In this document: positions 8,133 through 16,475 of the stretch, in pieces
How the letters are laid out: each line of letters starts with the position of its first letter
How positions within the stretch are numbered: position 1 is the stretch's first letter
Source of the DNA: Nitrosomonadales bacterium
GTDB lineage: Bacteria; Pseudomonadota; Gammaproteobacteria; Burkholderiales; Nitrosomonadaceae
Direction: 5' to 3'
Assembly (NCBI GenBank): GCA_009886095.1
Contig: VFJL01000061.1
Location: 1-35,104, forward strand
DNA: 35,104 bases
The notes under the pieces: model-generated
What the model saw: the letters and a program-made list of their open reading frames with translations, nothing else
Database searches by the model: none
What the model was told of the DNA's origin: nothing
Made by a program: the position numbers and the translations under genes

Positions 8133-9182
8133 TTGCTTGCAATAATCTTCCGCCCTGTGCTCACCGCACTTAAACAAAAATTTCGCACCTGGCTGTTCCG
8201 CCCAAAAATAGAAAGCGGAACCGTCATCCTCACGCAACGCTGTATCTTCATCCTGCCCACCAGACAAGGCCTGGCGCTGGCTTTCGTACTTCTGCTAATG
8301 CTACTCGGCAATATCAACTACAACCTCAGCCTCGGTTATGTGCTGACCTTTCTGCTGGCGATGGTGGCGGTGATGTCCATGCTGCACGCTTTTCGCAACA
8401 TGGTGTATCTGGAGATTCGTGCTGGCCGGGCTGATGCCGTATTCAACGGTGAGACTGCACAATTCCTGCTGCACTTTCAAAATCACAGCAAGTTGCCGCG
8501 CTACCGCCTTTGTTTGCGTGGTGATAATGACAGAATGGTCAGTTTCGGCATCCCCGCCCGACAAGAAAGCGAGATTGCTTTTCCTCTGCCCACCACCCGG
8601 CGTGGTTGGCTGGAGATGGGTGCATTAAGGCTGTACACAGAATTTCCACTGGGTTTATTTCACGCTTGGTCGTATTTACATTTCGATACACGCTGCCTGG
8701 TTTATCCGAAACCCTTGCTCGCTGCACCCCTGCCATTTGGTACGTCACCAGACGGCATAGATGAACGAGCGATAGCCGGGGATGACGATTTTACCGGATT
8801 GCGCAACTATGTCGTTGGCGATACCTTGCCGCGTATTGCTTGGAAAGTTTTTGCACGCGAACAGGGGTTGCAGGTGAAGCAGTTTTCTACACCAGCCGGA
8901 AAAGAATTATGGCTGAATTTTTCAGATGCACCTGATCGTAACATCGAAGAAAAATTGGCGCGTATGACACGTTGGGTGCTGGATGCCGAGGCACAAGGCC
9001 TACGCTATGGATTGCGCATGCCGGATAGCGAATTGCCCGCTAGTAACGGTGCAGCACATCGCGACGAATGCTTGCGCAGGGTTGCGTTGTTCAATTTACC
9101 GCAGCGGAATGACGATCCCTCCTACTTATGGGAAGAGCATAGCCAAGGGAGCAAAGTCGACAGGAAGAGAGGGAAACCATGA
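8133..9182 (+). CDS. DUF58 domain protein, membrane anchored
   Basis: This is a 349-aa partner of the MoxR ATPase. Residues about 46-85 form two membrane segments. The DUF58 signature GDDDFTGLRNYVVGD followed by LPRIAWKVFAREQ spans residues about 216-243. The start is a TTG at 8133. The frame is open only back to a stop at 8073 with no ATG in between, so the TTG is the best choice, with AGGCG just upstream. The stop overlaps the next start by 4 bp (ATGA at 9179-9182), which indicates translational coupling. A 180-bp gap with a hairpin separates it from moxR. DUF58 proteins have a vWA-like fold in some cases; the function here is inferred only from context. Confidence 0.88.
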   Translation: MLAIIFRPVLTALKQKFRTWLFRPKIESGTVILTQRCIFILPTRQGLALAFVLLLMLLGNINYNLSLGYVLTFLLAMVAVMSMLHAFRNMVYLEIRAGRADAVFNGETAQFLLHFQNHSKLPRYRLCLRGDNDRMVSFGIPARQESEIAFPLPTTRRGWLEMGALRLYTEFPLGLFHAWSYLHFDTRCLVYPKPLLAAPLPFGTSPDGIDERAIAGDDDFTGLRNYVVGDTLPRIAWKVFAREQGLQVKQFSTPAGKELWLNFSDAPDRNIEEKLARMTRWVLDAEAQGLRYGLRMPDSELPASNGAAHRDECLRRVALFNLPQRNDDPSYLWEEHSQGSKVDRKRGKP

Positions 9183-11110
9183 GCAAGCCGCTCACCTACG
9201 CCCTGCTGCTCACCATTCTAATGGTCACAGCGCCGCATGCCGGCCATCTGCCGCTATGGGTCAGCGCTCTATGCGGCACTCTGCTGCTGTGGCGCGCTTA
9301 TCTTACTTACAGCGGCAACCCCCTGCCCAAGCGCTGGTTGTTGATGCTGATTACCATCGCCAGTTCAAGCGGAATCTTCATCAGCTTTAACACCCTGTTC
9401 GGACGTGAGGCAAGCGTCACTCTATTGATACTGTTGACCACGCTCAAGCTGATGGAACTGCGCACAGCGCGGGACGCGATAGTGCTAATCTACCTCGCCT
9501 GTTTCATCATCATTACCAATTTCCTTTACTCACAGAGCATTCCCACCGCACTATACCTGTTCGCCACCTTGATGGTTATCCTGACCACTTGGGTGCACCT
9601 GCAAACACCCAGCATCACGTTCAAACCGTGCGCGCGCATCACCTCAATATTGCTGCTGCAAGCCATTCCGCTGGTACTAATTCTGTTCATCCTGTTTCCG
9701 CGCGTGCAAGGTCCGCTGTGGGGTTTGCCGCAAGACGCATTTGCCAGCAGCGGGTTGGATGACAAGATGTCGCCAGGCAGCCTGAGCCGATTGAGCCTGT
9801 CGGATGAAGTTGCCTTTCGTGTCAACTACACCGGCGATCCGCCGCGCCGCGAGCAAATGTATTGGCGCGGCCCGGTACTATGGGACTTCGACGGGCGCAC
9901 CTGGACATCGGGCAAAGCCGCGCAGACTACCGCGCCGCAATTTACAGAGCTTGAACAGGCAATTGATTACAGCGTTACGTTGGAACCCCACAACAAAACC
10001 TGGCTGTTTGCACTCGATTTGCCCGACAGGATTTCCGTGCCAGCCAGCCTCACTCACGATTTTCAGGTATTGAGCAAAGAGCCAGTCAATACACGGCTAC
10101 GCTATGATGTGCGTTCCCATCTTGGCTATCATGCCAATCTGCACGAAGCGGAATGGCAAATTCAACGCGCCTTGCAATTGCCACCATCTAACCCGCGCGC
10201 CCGGCAGCTTGCTGAAAAATGGCGCGCCAATAGTGGAGACGATGCTGCCGTAGTGCAGGCCGCCCTCACTTATTTCCATCAACAGGGCTTCCTTTACACG
10301 CTGGAACCGCCGCCACTCTATGCCAATAGCGTGGATGATTTTCTGTTTGAAACCAGGCAAGGATTCTGCGAACACTATGCTTCTACCTTTGTGTTCCTGA
10401 TGCGCGCGGCACACATTCCAGCGCGTGTGGTAACGGGCTACCAAGGCGGTGAATTCAACGACACGGGCAACTACTACATCGTGCGCCAATCCGATGCTCA
10501 TGCTTGGGCAGAAGTTTGGCTGAGTGGGCAGGGCTGGGTGCGTATTGACCCGACTGCGGCAATTGCCCCGGCGCGTGTGCAAAGCGGTTTGTCTGCCGCC
10601 CTGCCTCTCATGGCGCGCAACCCGCCACAGTGGATGCGCAGCTTGCGCCTGAACTGGGACACCATCGCCAACCAATGGAACCAGTGGGTGCTGGGCTATA
10701 ACACAGAACGCCAATTTGCCTTTCTGACCCGTCTTGGTATTGAGTCCGTAACCTGGCAGAAAATGGTCACGAGCATGGCGGTGGGCGCGGGATTGGTCAT
10801 TGCGTTATTTGCGCTGTTCATGCTGCGCCACATGTTTGCACACCGGCCAGACAAAATACAAACCGCGTGGCTCAAATTATGCCGCAAGCTGGCTAAAATC
10901 GGCTTGCCGCGCGCCGCGCACGAAGGTGCGCAGGACTACGCACAGCGTATCGCCACCATCCGTCCGGATATTGCCGATGCCATCCGTGACCTTGCAACAC
11001 GCTACAGCGCGTTGCGCTACGGGATGGGTCAAGACGAACAAACACAAAGAGAATTCATCCGTCTCATTAAAAAATTTCCGTCATTCCGGCGAATGCCGGA
11101 ATCCAGTTAA
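9179..11110 (+). CDS. TgpA-type membrane transglutaminase-like protein (DUF3488)
   Basis: The 643-aa protein has a multi-spanning N-terminal DUF3488 region (about 1-172) and a periplasmic transglutaminase-like domain. The catalytic triad is visible: Cys396 in GFCEHYAS, His440 in SDAHAWAEVW and Asp456 in WVRIDPTAA. One further membrane segment lies near 530-555, followed by a cytoplasmic tail. TgpA of Pseudomonas is the known relative. It is translationally coupled to the DUF58 gene. The last residues (PSFRRMPESS) are encoded by a REP-like palindrome, so the native C-terminus may have been altered. The natural substrate is unknown. Confidence 0.92.
   Translation: MSKPLTYALLLTILMVTAPHAGHLPLWVSALCGTLLLWRAYLTYSGNPLPKRWLLMLITIASSSGIFISFNTLFGREASVTLLILLTTLKLMELRTARDAIVLIYLACFIIITNFLYSQSIPTALYLFATLMVILTTWVHLQTPSITFKPCARITSILLLQAIPLVLILFILFPRVQGPLWGLPQDAFASSGLDDKMSPGSLSRLSLSDEVAFRVNYTGDPPRREQMYWRGPVLWDFDGRTWTSGKAAQTTAPQFTELEQAIDYSVTLEPHNKTWLFALDLPDRISVPASLTHDFQVLSKEPVNTRLRYDVRSHLGYHANLHEAEWQIQRALQLPPSNPRARQLAEKWRANSGDDAAVVQAALTYFHQQGFLYTLEPPPLYANSVDDFLFETRQGFCEHYASTFVFLMRAAHIPARVVTGYQGGEFNDTGNYYIVRQSDAHAWAEVWLSGQGWVRIDPTAAIAPARVQSGLSAALPLMARNPPQWMRSLRLNWDTIANQWNQWVLGYNTERQFAFLTRLGIESVTWQKMVTSMAVGAGLVIALFALFMLRHMFAHRPDKIQTAWLKLCRKLAKIGLPRAAHEGAQDYAQRIATIRPDIADAIRDLATRYSALRYGMGQDEQTQREFIRLIKKFPSFRRMPESS
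11079..11107. repeat. REP-like palindrome at the end of the tgpA-like gene
   Basis: ATTCCGGC (11083-11090) pairs perfectly with GCCGGAAT (11095-11102) over the loop GAAT, inside a CGTCATTCC...GGAATCCAG frame. This is a widespread dispersed palindrome type in proteobacteria. It forms the last codons of the gene and could also act as a transcript-end hairpin. Confidence 0.8.
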
Positions 11111-11481
11111 CCGGATATTTCCAAACGAAGCGGAGGCAACACCCAAAGTATTTTTGACTGGCTGTTGAAATTTGCCCCTGAATATCCTGGAGACTCGCTG
11201 AGGTTATTCAATTCAATCCGAGCTTCGTCCCTTTGCCTCCAGATGAAAGTTCTGGCGACGGAGCATGAAGTTATGCCAGAAAAATAATCTGAGCCAAGCC
11301 CATTTAACTCGGTGGAGCTGCTCACAATGTCACTGCCGAAGGACACAGCTTCACCATCGAAAGCGAACATTCGGGTAGACTGCCGGACATGCAAGTCTCG
11401 GTTACATTCAGGCGAGATGACAGGTTGCCGCAATACAGCACCCGCATTAACATGAAATTTCACAGTTGGATTTCTAGATTG
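11111..11481. other. Junction between the TgpA module and the restriction-like cassette
   Basis: About 370 bp. The frame of the downstream methylase-like gene is open back to a TAA near 11300 but has no family-like N-terminus or Shine-Dalgarno site, so its upstream part may be unrelated sequence. A + frame of about 45 codons ending near 11288 shows no recognisable product. No promoter was identified. This is a plausible insertion boundary. Confidence 0.4.
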
Positions 11482-12138
11482 ATGGAAAAACAAGTCGTCT
11501 CGAAACAAAGAGTCTCCGACCATGGGGAGGTTTACACCCGCAAGCGGGAAGTCAATGCCATGCTTGATCTGGTGAAGCAGGAAACGGAGCGGATCGAATC
11601 CCGGTTTTTGGAGCCGGCCTGCGGCACGGGAAATTTTCTGTCGGAAATTCTGGAACGGAAACTGCGCGTCGTGGAATTGCGCTACGGCAAAAACCAGCTG
11701 GATTATGAGCGCTACGCGGTGCTGGCTGTTTCCTCGGTCTATGGCATCGACATTCTTGAGGACAATATTCTGGAATGCCGCAAGCGGCTATTTGATATTT
11801 TCGATCTGGCGTACACCCGGCTTTTCAGGGAAGCGGCAAAGGACGAGTGCCGGAAAGCGGTTCAATTCATCCTTGAACGCAATATCATCTGGGGCGATGC
11901 GTTGACGCTGGAAACTGTGGGCGACAAACCTCATTCAATCGTGTTTTCCGAATGGTCGCCGGTCAATGGCAGTATGCTCAAGCGCAGGGATTTCACCTTT
12001 CATGGCTTGCTTGCCCATGCTGATCATAGTGCGCTGCCGCTCTTTTCCGATCTCGGCGAGGACGTGTTCCTGCCTTCACCGGTGAAGGAATATCCGCTGA
12101 TTCATTTCCTGAGGGTTGCCGATGCTGAACAGCAATAA
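11482..12138 (+). CDS. SAM-binding DNA methylase-like protein (cassette gene 1)
   Basis: A 218-aa protein with amino-methyltransferase features. Motif I is EPACGTGNF (residues 44-52), a motif II-like YGIDILEDN is at 87-95, and GDALTL is at 138-143. Where NPPY or NPPF should follow, it has FSEWSPVNG (155-163), so the catalytic motif IV is not recognisable. The N-terminus VSKQRVSDHGEVYT is typical of methylases in restriction loci. It may be a non-catalytic SAM-binding partner or a divergent enzyme. The start is uncertain: ATGs at 11389, 11452 and 11482 are in frame without clear Shine-Dalgarno sites, and 11482 best fits the family N-terminus. It overlaps the next gene by 17 bp. Confidence 0.75.
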   Translation: MEKQVVSKQRVSDHGEVYTRKREVNAMLDLVKQETERIESRFLEPACGTGNFLSEILERKLRVVELRYGKNQLDYERYAVLAVSSVYGIDILEDNILECRKRLFDIFDLAYTRLFREAAKDECRKAVQFILERNIIWGDALTLETVGDKPHSIVFSEWSPVNGSMLKRRDFTFHGLLAHADHSALPLFSDLGEDVFLPSPVKEYPLIHFLRVADAEQQ

Positions 12139-13636
12139 CTACAACCCGGACGTGCTGACTTGTTTGGCCAATCTGAGCAGCGATGAAGTTTTCACGCCAC
12201 CGCAATTGGCCAATCAGATACTCGACATGCTGCCCGAGAGCATCTGGCGCGACAGAAACACACGGTTCCTCGATCCGGTCAGCAAGTCCGGCGTATTTCT
12301 GCGGGAGATTGCGAAGCGGCTGGATGCGGGTCTGGCAGGGGCAATTCCCGACCGGCAGGAAAGAACAAACCACATCTTCAAAAAACAGATTTTCGGTATC
12401 GCCATCACCGAATTGACCGCGTTGCTTTCCAGAAGAAGTGTGTATTGTTCCAAAACAGCCAACGGTAAATACTCCGTTTGCAACAAGTTCGATAAACCGG
12501 CTGGCAATATCCTCTTTGATCGCATCGAGCACTTATGGCAAAACGGGCGCTGCACTTCTTGTGGCACGAGCGAAGCGAGCTACGCAAGAGGCGAGGAACT
12601 GGAGTCTCATGCCTACCAATTTATCCACACCGATAATCCAGAGGAAATATTCAAAATGAAATTCGATGTCATTGTCGGCAATCCGCCATATCAACTGGGG
12701 TCTGACGGCGGCACTCGTGATATTCCCATCTACAACAAGTTCGTGGATCAGGCAAAGAAGCTGAATCCCCGCTTTTTATCGATGATCATCCCTTCGCGTT
12801 GGATGGCCGGTGGATTGGGGTTGTCCGAGTTCCGCCGCACGATGCTGCAAGATCGACGAATCCGAAAACTGGTGGACTACCCGGTCGCAAGCGAGATATT
12901 CCCCGGAGTGGAAGTAAAAGGCGGCGTCTGCTACTTCCTATGGGAGCGCGACACTGAAGGTGACTGTGCGGTCACAGCAGTGCGGGGGAATGATGTGGTT
13001 GGCCCGGTGAACCGGAATCTGGGGGAGTACGACGTTTTCGTCCGCGACAGCCGCGCCCTCGACATCCTGCGCAAAGTCCAACGCAGGAAGGAGCCGTCCA
13101 TATACGACATCCTGTCTGTAGATAAGGAGTTCGGTTGGACATCGAACTTCGATGGCTTCCACGAGACGGGGCTTCCGGGCGACTTGCCGCTCTACTACAT
13201 ACGAAAGATGAAGCGTGGCGTGGGCTACATCGCGCGCAAGTCGGTGAGCAAGAGTAAGCATCTAATTGATACATGGAAGGTTCTTGCCCCTAAGGCGTTC
13301 AATGGCGGAGACGGTGTACCGCATCAAATACTGGGTAAACCGATGATCACTCCGTCACCGTCAGTCTGCACCCAGTCGTTCCTATTCTTTCACGTTCATT
13401 CAGGCATGGAAGCCAAGAGCGTTCACTCTTACTACACGACCAGGTTTTTTCGCTTCCTCTCCTCACTGCGAAAAATTACCCAAGACGCGACCCGCTCAAC
13501 GTACACATGGGTACCTCAGCAGGCGTGGGATCGCATTTGGACGGACGAGGAACTCTACAAAAAGTACAAGCTGACCGCAGACGAAGTGGCCTTCATAGAA
13601 TCCATGGTTCGGCCAATGGACGTTGAAAATGAGTAA
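12122..13636 (+). CDS. Eco57I-type N6-adenine DNA methylase (cassette gene 2)
   Basis: A probable modification enzyme that transfers a methyl group from SAM to adenine in DNA. The 504-aa protein has a variant motif I, FLDPVSKSGVFL (49-60), and the catalytic VIVGNPPYQ with NPPY at 187-190. The conserved IPSRWMAGG and a C-terminal half that probably recognises the target follow. Four cysteines (109, 120, 144, 147; the last two as CTSC) before motif IV could bind zinc. The ATG at 12122 is chosen because GAGGG lies 6 nt upstream; a TTG at 12116 also exists. It overlaps gene 1 by 17 bp and gene 3 by 8 bp, so the three are almost certainly one operon. Confidence 0.85.
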   Translation: MLNSNNYNPDVLTCLANLSSDEVFTPPQLANQILDMLPESIWRDRNTRFLDPVSKSGVFLREIAKRLDAGLAGAIPDRQERTNHIFKKQIFGIAITELTALLSRRSVYCSKTANGKYSVCNKFDKPAGNILFDRIEHLWQNGRCTSCGTSEASYARGEELESHAYQFIHTDNPEEIFKMKFDVIVGNPPYQLGSDGGTRDIPIYNKFVDQAKKLNPRFLSMIIPSRWMAGGLGLSEFRRTMLQDRRIRKLVDYPVASEIFPGVEVKGGVCYFLWERDTEGDCAVTAVRGNDVVGPVNRNLGEYDVFVRDSRALDILRKVQRRKEPSIYDILSVDKEFGWTSNFDGFHETGLPGDLPLYYIRKMKRGVGYIARKSVSKSKHLIDTWKVLAPKAFNGGDGVPHQILGKPMITPSPSVCTQSFLFFHVHSGMEAKSVHSYYTTRFFRFLSSLRKITQDATRSTYTWVPQQAWDRIWTDEELYKKYKLTADEVAFIESMVRPMDVENE

Positions 13637-16142
13637 AGAGTTTTTCCCGCCGCGCCCCGATGCGCGCCCGACCATCTACGCTTACGAGGACACCAACCCC
13701 CAATACCTCGGCTTACTCAAGGTGGGCTACACCACCATTGATGCACAAACGCGGGTGGCGCAGCAGTACCCCACATTAAAACCCGGCAAGCCGCCATACC
13801 GGATCGTGTTTGAAGAATCCGCGATGCGCAATGACGGCTCTGCTTTCTCCGATCACGATGTCCACCGCCATTTGAGAAAGGTTGGCGTTAAAAATCCCAA
13901 TGGTGAATGGTTCAAGTGTTCGGTCAAAGAGGTCAAGGCGGCGGTCATTGCCGTCCGCTCCGGCGAGATGAACGAGGAAAACCGTTCGCTTGATTTCGGG
14001 ATGCGCCCCGAACAGGAAGCGGCGGTGGATAAAACAGTCGCCCATTTCAAGAGCTTCCGGCAGGAAAACAGCAACAAGCCACCGCACTTTTTGTGGAACG
14101 CAAAAATGCGCTTCGGCAAGACCTTTGCCGCCTATCAGCTTGCAAAGAAAATGGGCTGGCGCAAAGTGCTGGTTCTGACCTTCAAACCGGCGGTGCAAAC
14201 CGCGTGGGAAGATGATTTGAAATCCCATGTTGACTTCAAGGGCTGGCAGTTTATCTCCCCCGGCGGCCTGACTTATGAGGCGGCGGACAAGAAAAAACCG
14301 ATTGTCTGCTTCGGGTCGTTTCAGGATTATTTGGGGAAAAATAAAAGCACGGGCGGCATCAAAACTAAAAACGAATGGGTTCATGCGACCAACTGGGATT
14401 GCGTGATTTTCGATGAATACCATTACGGGGCATGGCGCGATAGTGCCAAAGACCTTTTTGAGGCGGAAGACAAGAAGGAAATCGAATATCTGGAGGGCGT
14501 AGGCATAGAGGTCTTTGACGAAGAGATTATGCCCATCACGACGGATGGCTATCTCTATCTTTCCGGCACGCCGTTCCGCGCCATCACTTCCGGCGAGTTC
14601 ATCGAGGATCAGATTTTCAACTGGACATATTCCGATGAGCAGCGCGCCAAGCAGGAATGGCGCGGTGAGGGCAACCCCTACGCAGCGCTGCCTCGCATGG
14701 TTTTACTGACCTATCAATTGCCGAATGCGATCCGCGAAATTGCCATGCAGGGCGAGTTCAGCGAATTTGATTTGAATATTTTCTTTGGCGCGTCAGACGA
14801 GGGTGATTTTTCGAAATTCACCTATAAGGATGAAGTGCAGAAATGGCTGAATTTAATCCGAGGGGCATTTCTGGAGACCACCACAGACAACCTGAAACTG
14901 GGTGCGCAAAAGCCCCCGATGCCTTTCTCGGATACGCGCCTGCTAAATGTGCTGTCACATACGTTCTGGTTTTTGCCCAGTGTGGCATCGTGCCATGCCA
15001 TGCGTAATCTTTTTGCAGAGAAGCAGAATAAGTTCTATCACGATTACCAAGTGGTTGTGGCTGCCGGGAATAGCGCAGGGATTGGCGCCGCAGCATTGAA
15101 ACCGGTACAGGATGCAATGGATGATCCATTAAGAACAAAATCAATTACCCTTTCCTGCGGGAAACTGACCACCGGGGTTACGGTCAAGCCGTGGACTGGC
15201 ATTTTCATGCTGCGTAATGCGTCCACTCCGGAGACATACTTTCAGGCGGCATTTCGCGTGCAATCTCCGTGGACTATCAAAAACCCGGATAGCACCGCGC
15301 CCAACCGCGAGCAGATCATCAAGGAAGAATGCTACGTCTTCGATTTCGCGCCGGACAGGGCTTTGCGGCAAATTGCCGATTACAGTTGCCGCCTGAATGT
15401 CAATGAGTCAAACCCCGAAAAGAAGGTCGAAGAGTTCATTAGTTTCCTGCCCGTACTGGCCTATGACGGCAGTTCAATGAAGGAGATTGATGCTGCCGGA
15501 ATTCTGGATATGGCCATGAGCGGCACGACCGCGACATTGTTGGCGCGGCGCTGGGAAAGCGCCTTGCTGGTGAATGTGGATAACAGCACATTGCAGCGCC
15601 TGATGAACAACAAGGATGCCATGGCCGCGCTGATGAGTATTGAAGGGTTCCGCAACCTGAATCAGGAAATTGAAACGATTATCAACAAGTCGGAGGCGGT
15701 GAAAAAGGCAAAGAAAGAAGCCAACGACAAAGAGCTTTCCAGCAAGGAAAAGAAAGAACTTTCCGACGAGGAAAAAGAGTACAAGAGCCTGCGCAAACAA
15801 ATTCAGGAAAAGCTCATCAAATTCGCTACCCGTGTGCCGGTATTCATGTACCTGACCGATTACCGGGAGCGCTCACTGAAACATGTCATCACGCAACTGG
15901 AGCCGGGGCTGTTCAAAAAAGTGACGGGGCTGGTGGTGAAAGATTTCGAGGTACTTGTCAGCCTCGGGGTTTTCAATAGTGCATTGATGAATGATGCAGT
16001 CTACAAGTTCAAGCGATATGAGGATACTAGTTTAAGCTATACGGGCATCAATAAACATGAAGGCGAAGATGTGGGTCTTTATGACACCGTGCTCAATGCG
16101 GGCGATGTAAAAACACTTGAGAATGTGTCAGGAAGCAGCTAG
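13629..16142 (+). CDS. GIY-YIG-like nuclease fused to an SF2 helicase (cassette gene 3)
   Basis: A probable restriction subunit of 837 aa. The N-terminus carries a GIY-YIG/T5orf172-like segment (IYAYEDTNPQ then LGLLKVGYTT, residues 16-36, with Arg42 following and NGEWFKC near 91-97). A superfamily 2 helicase follows, with Walker A-like KMRFGKT (159-165), DEYH (262-265), SGTP (312-315), TTGVTVKPW (motif V region) and QAAFRVQSPW (motif VI region). A Lys/Glu-rich coiled-coil stretch and a C-terminal domain end the protein. ATG 13629 overlaps the methylase stop by 8 bp. Cutting and DNA translocation are inferred from the domains. The gene ends 47 bp from the 3' end of tRNA-Ala. Confidence 0.82.
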   Translation: MSKEFFPPRPDARPTIYAYEDTNPQYLGLLKVGYTTIDAQTRVAQQYPTLKPGKPPYRIVFEESAMRNDGSAFSDHDVHRHLRKVGVKNPNGEWFKCSVKEVKAAVIAVRSGEMNEENRSLDFGMRPEQEAAVDKTVAHFKSFRQENSNKPPHFLWNAKMRFGKTFAAYQLAKKMGWRKVLVLTFKPAVQTAWEDDLKSHVDFKGWQFISPGGLTYEAADKKKPIVCFGSFQDYLGKNKSTGGIKTKNEWVHATNWDCVIFDEYHYGAWRDSAKDLFEAEDKKEIEYLEGVGIEVFDEEIMPITTDGYLYLSGTPFRAITSGEFIEDQIFNWTYSDEQRAKQEWRGEGNPYAALPRMVLLTYQLPNAIREIAMQGEFSEFDLNIFFGASDEGDFSKFTYKDEVQKWLNLIRGAFLETTTDNLKLGAQKPPMPFSDTRLLNVLSHTFWFLPSVASCHAMRNLFAEKQNKFYHDYQVVVAAGNSAGIGAAALKPVQDAMDDPLRTKSITLSCGKLTTGVTVKPWTGIFMLRNASTPETYFQAAFRVQSPWTIKNPDSTAPNREQIIKEECYVFDFAPDRALRQIADYSCRLNVNESNPEKKVEEFISFLPVLAYDGSSMKEIDAAGILDMAMSGTTATLLARRWESALLVNVDNSTLQRLMNNKDAMAALMSIEGFRNLNQEIETIINKSEAVKKAKKEANDKELSSKEKKELSDEEKEYKSLRKQIQEKLIKFATRVPVFMYLTDYRERSLKHVITQLEPGLFKKVTGLVVKDFEVLVSLGVFNSALMNDAVYKFKRYEDTSLSYTGINKHEGEDVGLYDTVLNAGDVKTLENVSGSS

Positions 16143-16189
16143 AAAGTTGGCTACATATTCCAATTCTTGCAGTCCCGGAAACGGGTATC

Positions 16190-16265
<76 letters not shown>

Positions 16266-16279
16266 ACTTGATGGCGTAT

Positions 16280-16285
16280 TTTATA
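16280..16285 (-). promoter_or_regulatory. Candidate -10 box of tRNA-Ala
   Basis: On -, TATAAA lies 15 bp upstream of the mature tRNA 5' end, placing the start point about 8 nt before it. No good -35 box lies 16-18 nt upstream; the 46-bp repeat copy B occupies that zone. Confidence 0.4.
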
Positions 16286-16294
16286 GAGAGCACT

Positions 16295-16340
16295 TCTAAA
16301 AATCCAGATTTCGTCACAATACTTTGTTACTCATAAAAAA
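16295..16340 (-). repeat. 46-bp dispersed element, copy B (upstream of tRNA-Ala)
   Basis: It matches copy A (3062-3107) at 42 of 46 positions in inverted orientation. Its distance to tRNA-Ala (about 30 bp) and orientation suggest a shared upstream element or a dispersed repeat that landed in promoter regions twice. Confidence 0.8.
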
Positions 16341-16353
16341 CGGCAGCTCAAAA

Positions 16354-16382
16354 TTGACATTGCCGCAGAGGCTGCGGATAAT
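16354..16382 (+). promoter_or_regulatory. Sigma-70 promoter of livK with an operator-like dyad
   Basis: A perfect -35 TTGACA (16354-16359) and a -10 GATAAT (16377-16382) are separated by exactly 17 bp. The spacer contains CCGCAG-AGG-CTGCGG (16363-16377), a dyad well placed to bind a repressor or activator. The start point would be near 16389, giving a leader of about 87 nt before livK. Confidence 0.7.
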
Positions 16383-16475
16383 CCTTGCATCACTCTTTGC
16401 CCAGTATTGTTGTCGAAATATCTACTGCTGCAGCTCGATCCCTGCAGAAATCCACGATTAAAACAAGAGGATTTC

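Noticed and set aside
10097-10714. 205-aa frame on the minus strand inside the transglutaminase gene
   Set aside because: Antisense to catalytic-domain codons; the frame is open because of codon bias.
11107-11523. 138-aa frame on - at the cassette boundary
   Set aside because: No recognisable motif, no Shine-Dalgarno site, and it overlaps the start of the methylase-like gene.
13776-14423. 215-aa frame on the minus strand inside the helicase gene
   Set aside because: Lies opposite a well-supported gene and has no recognisable motif.
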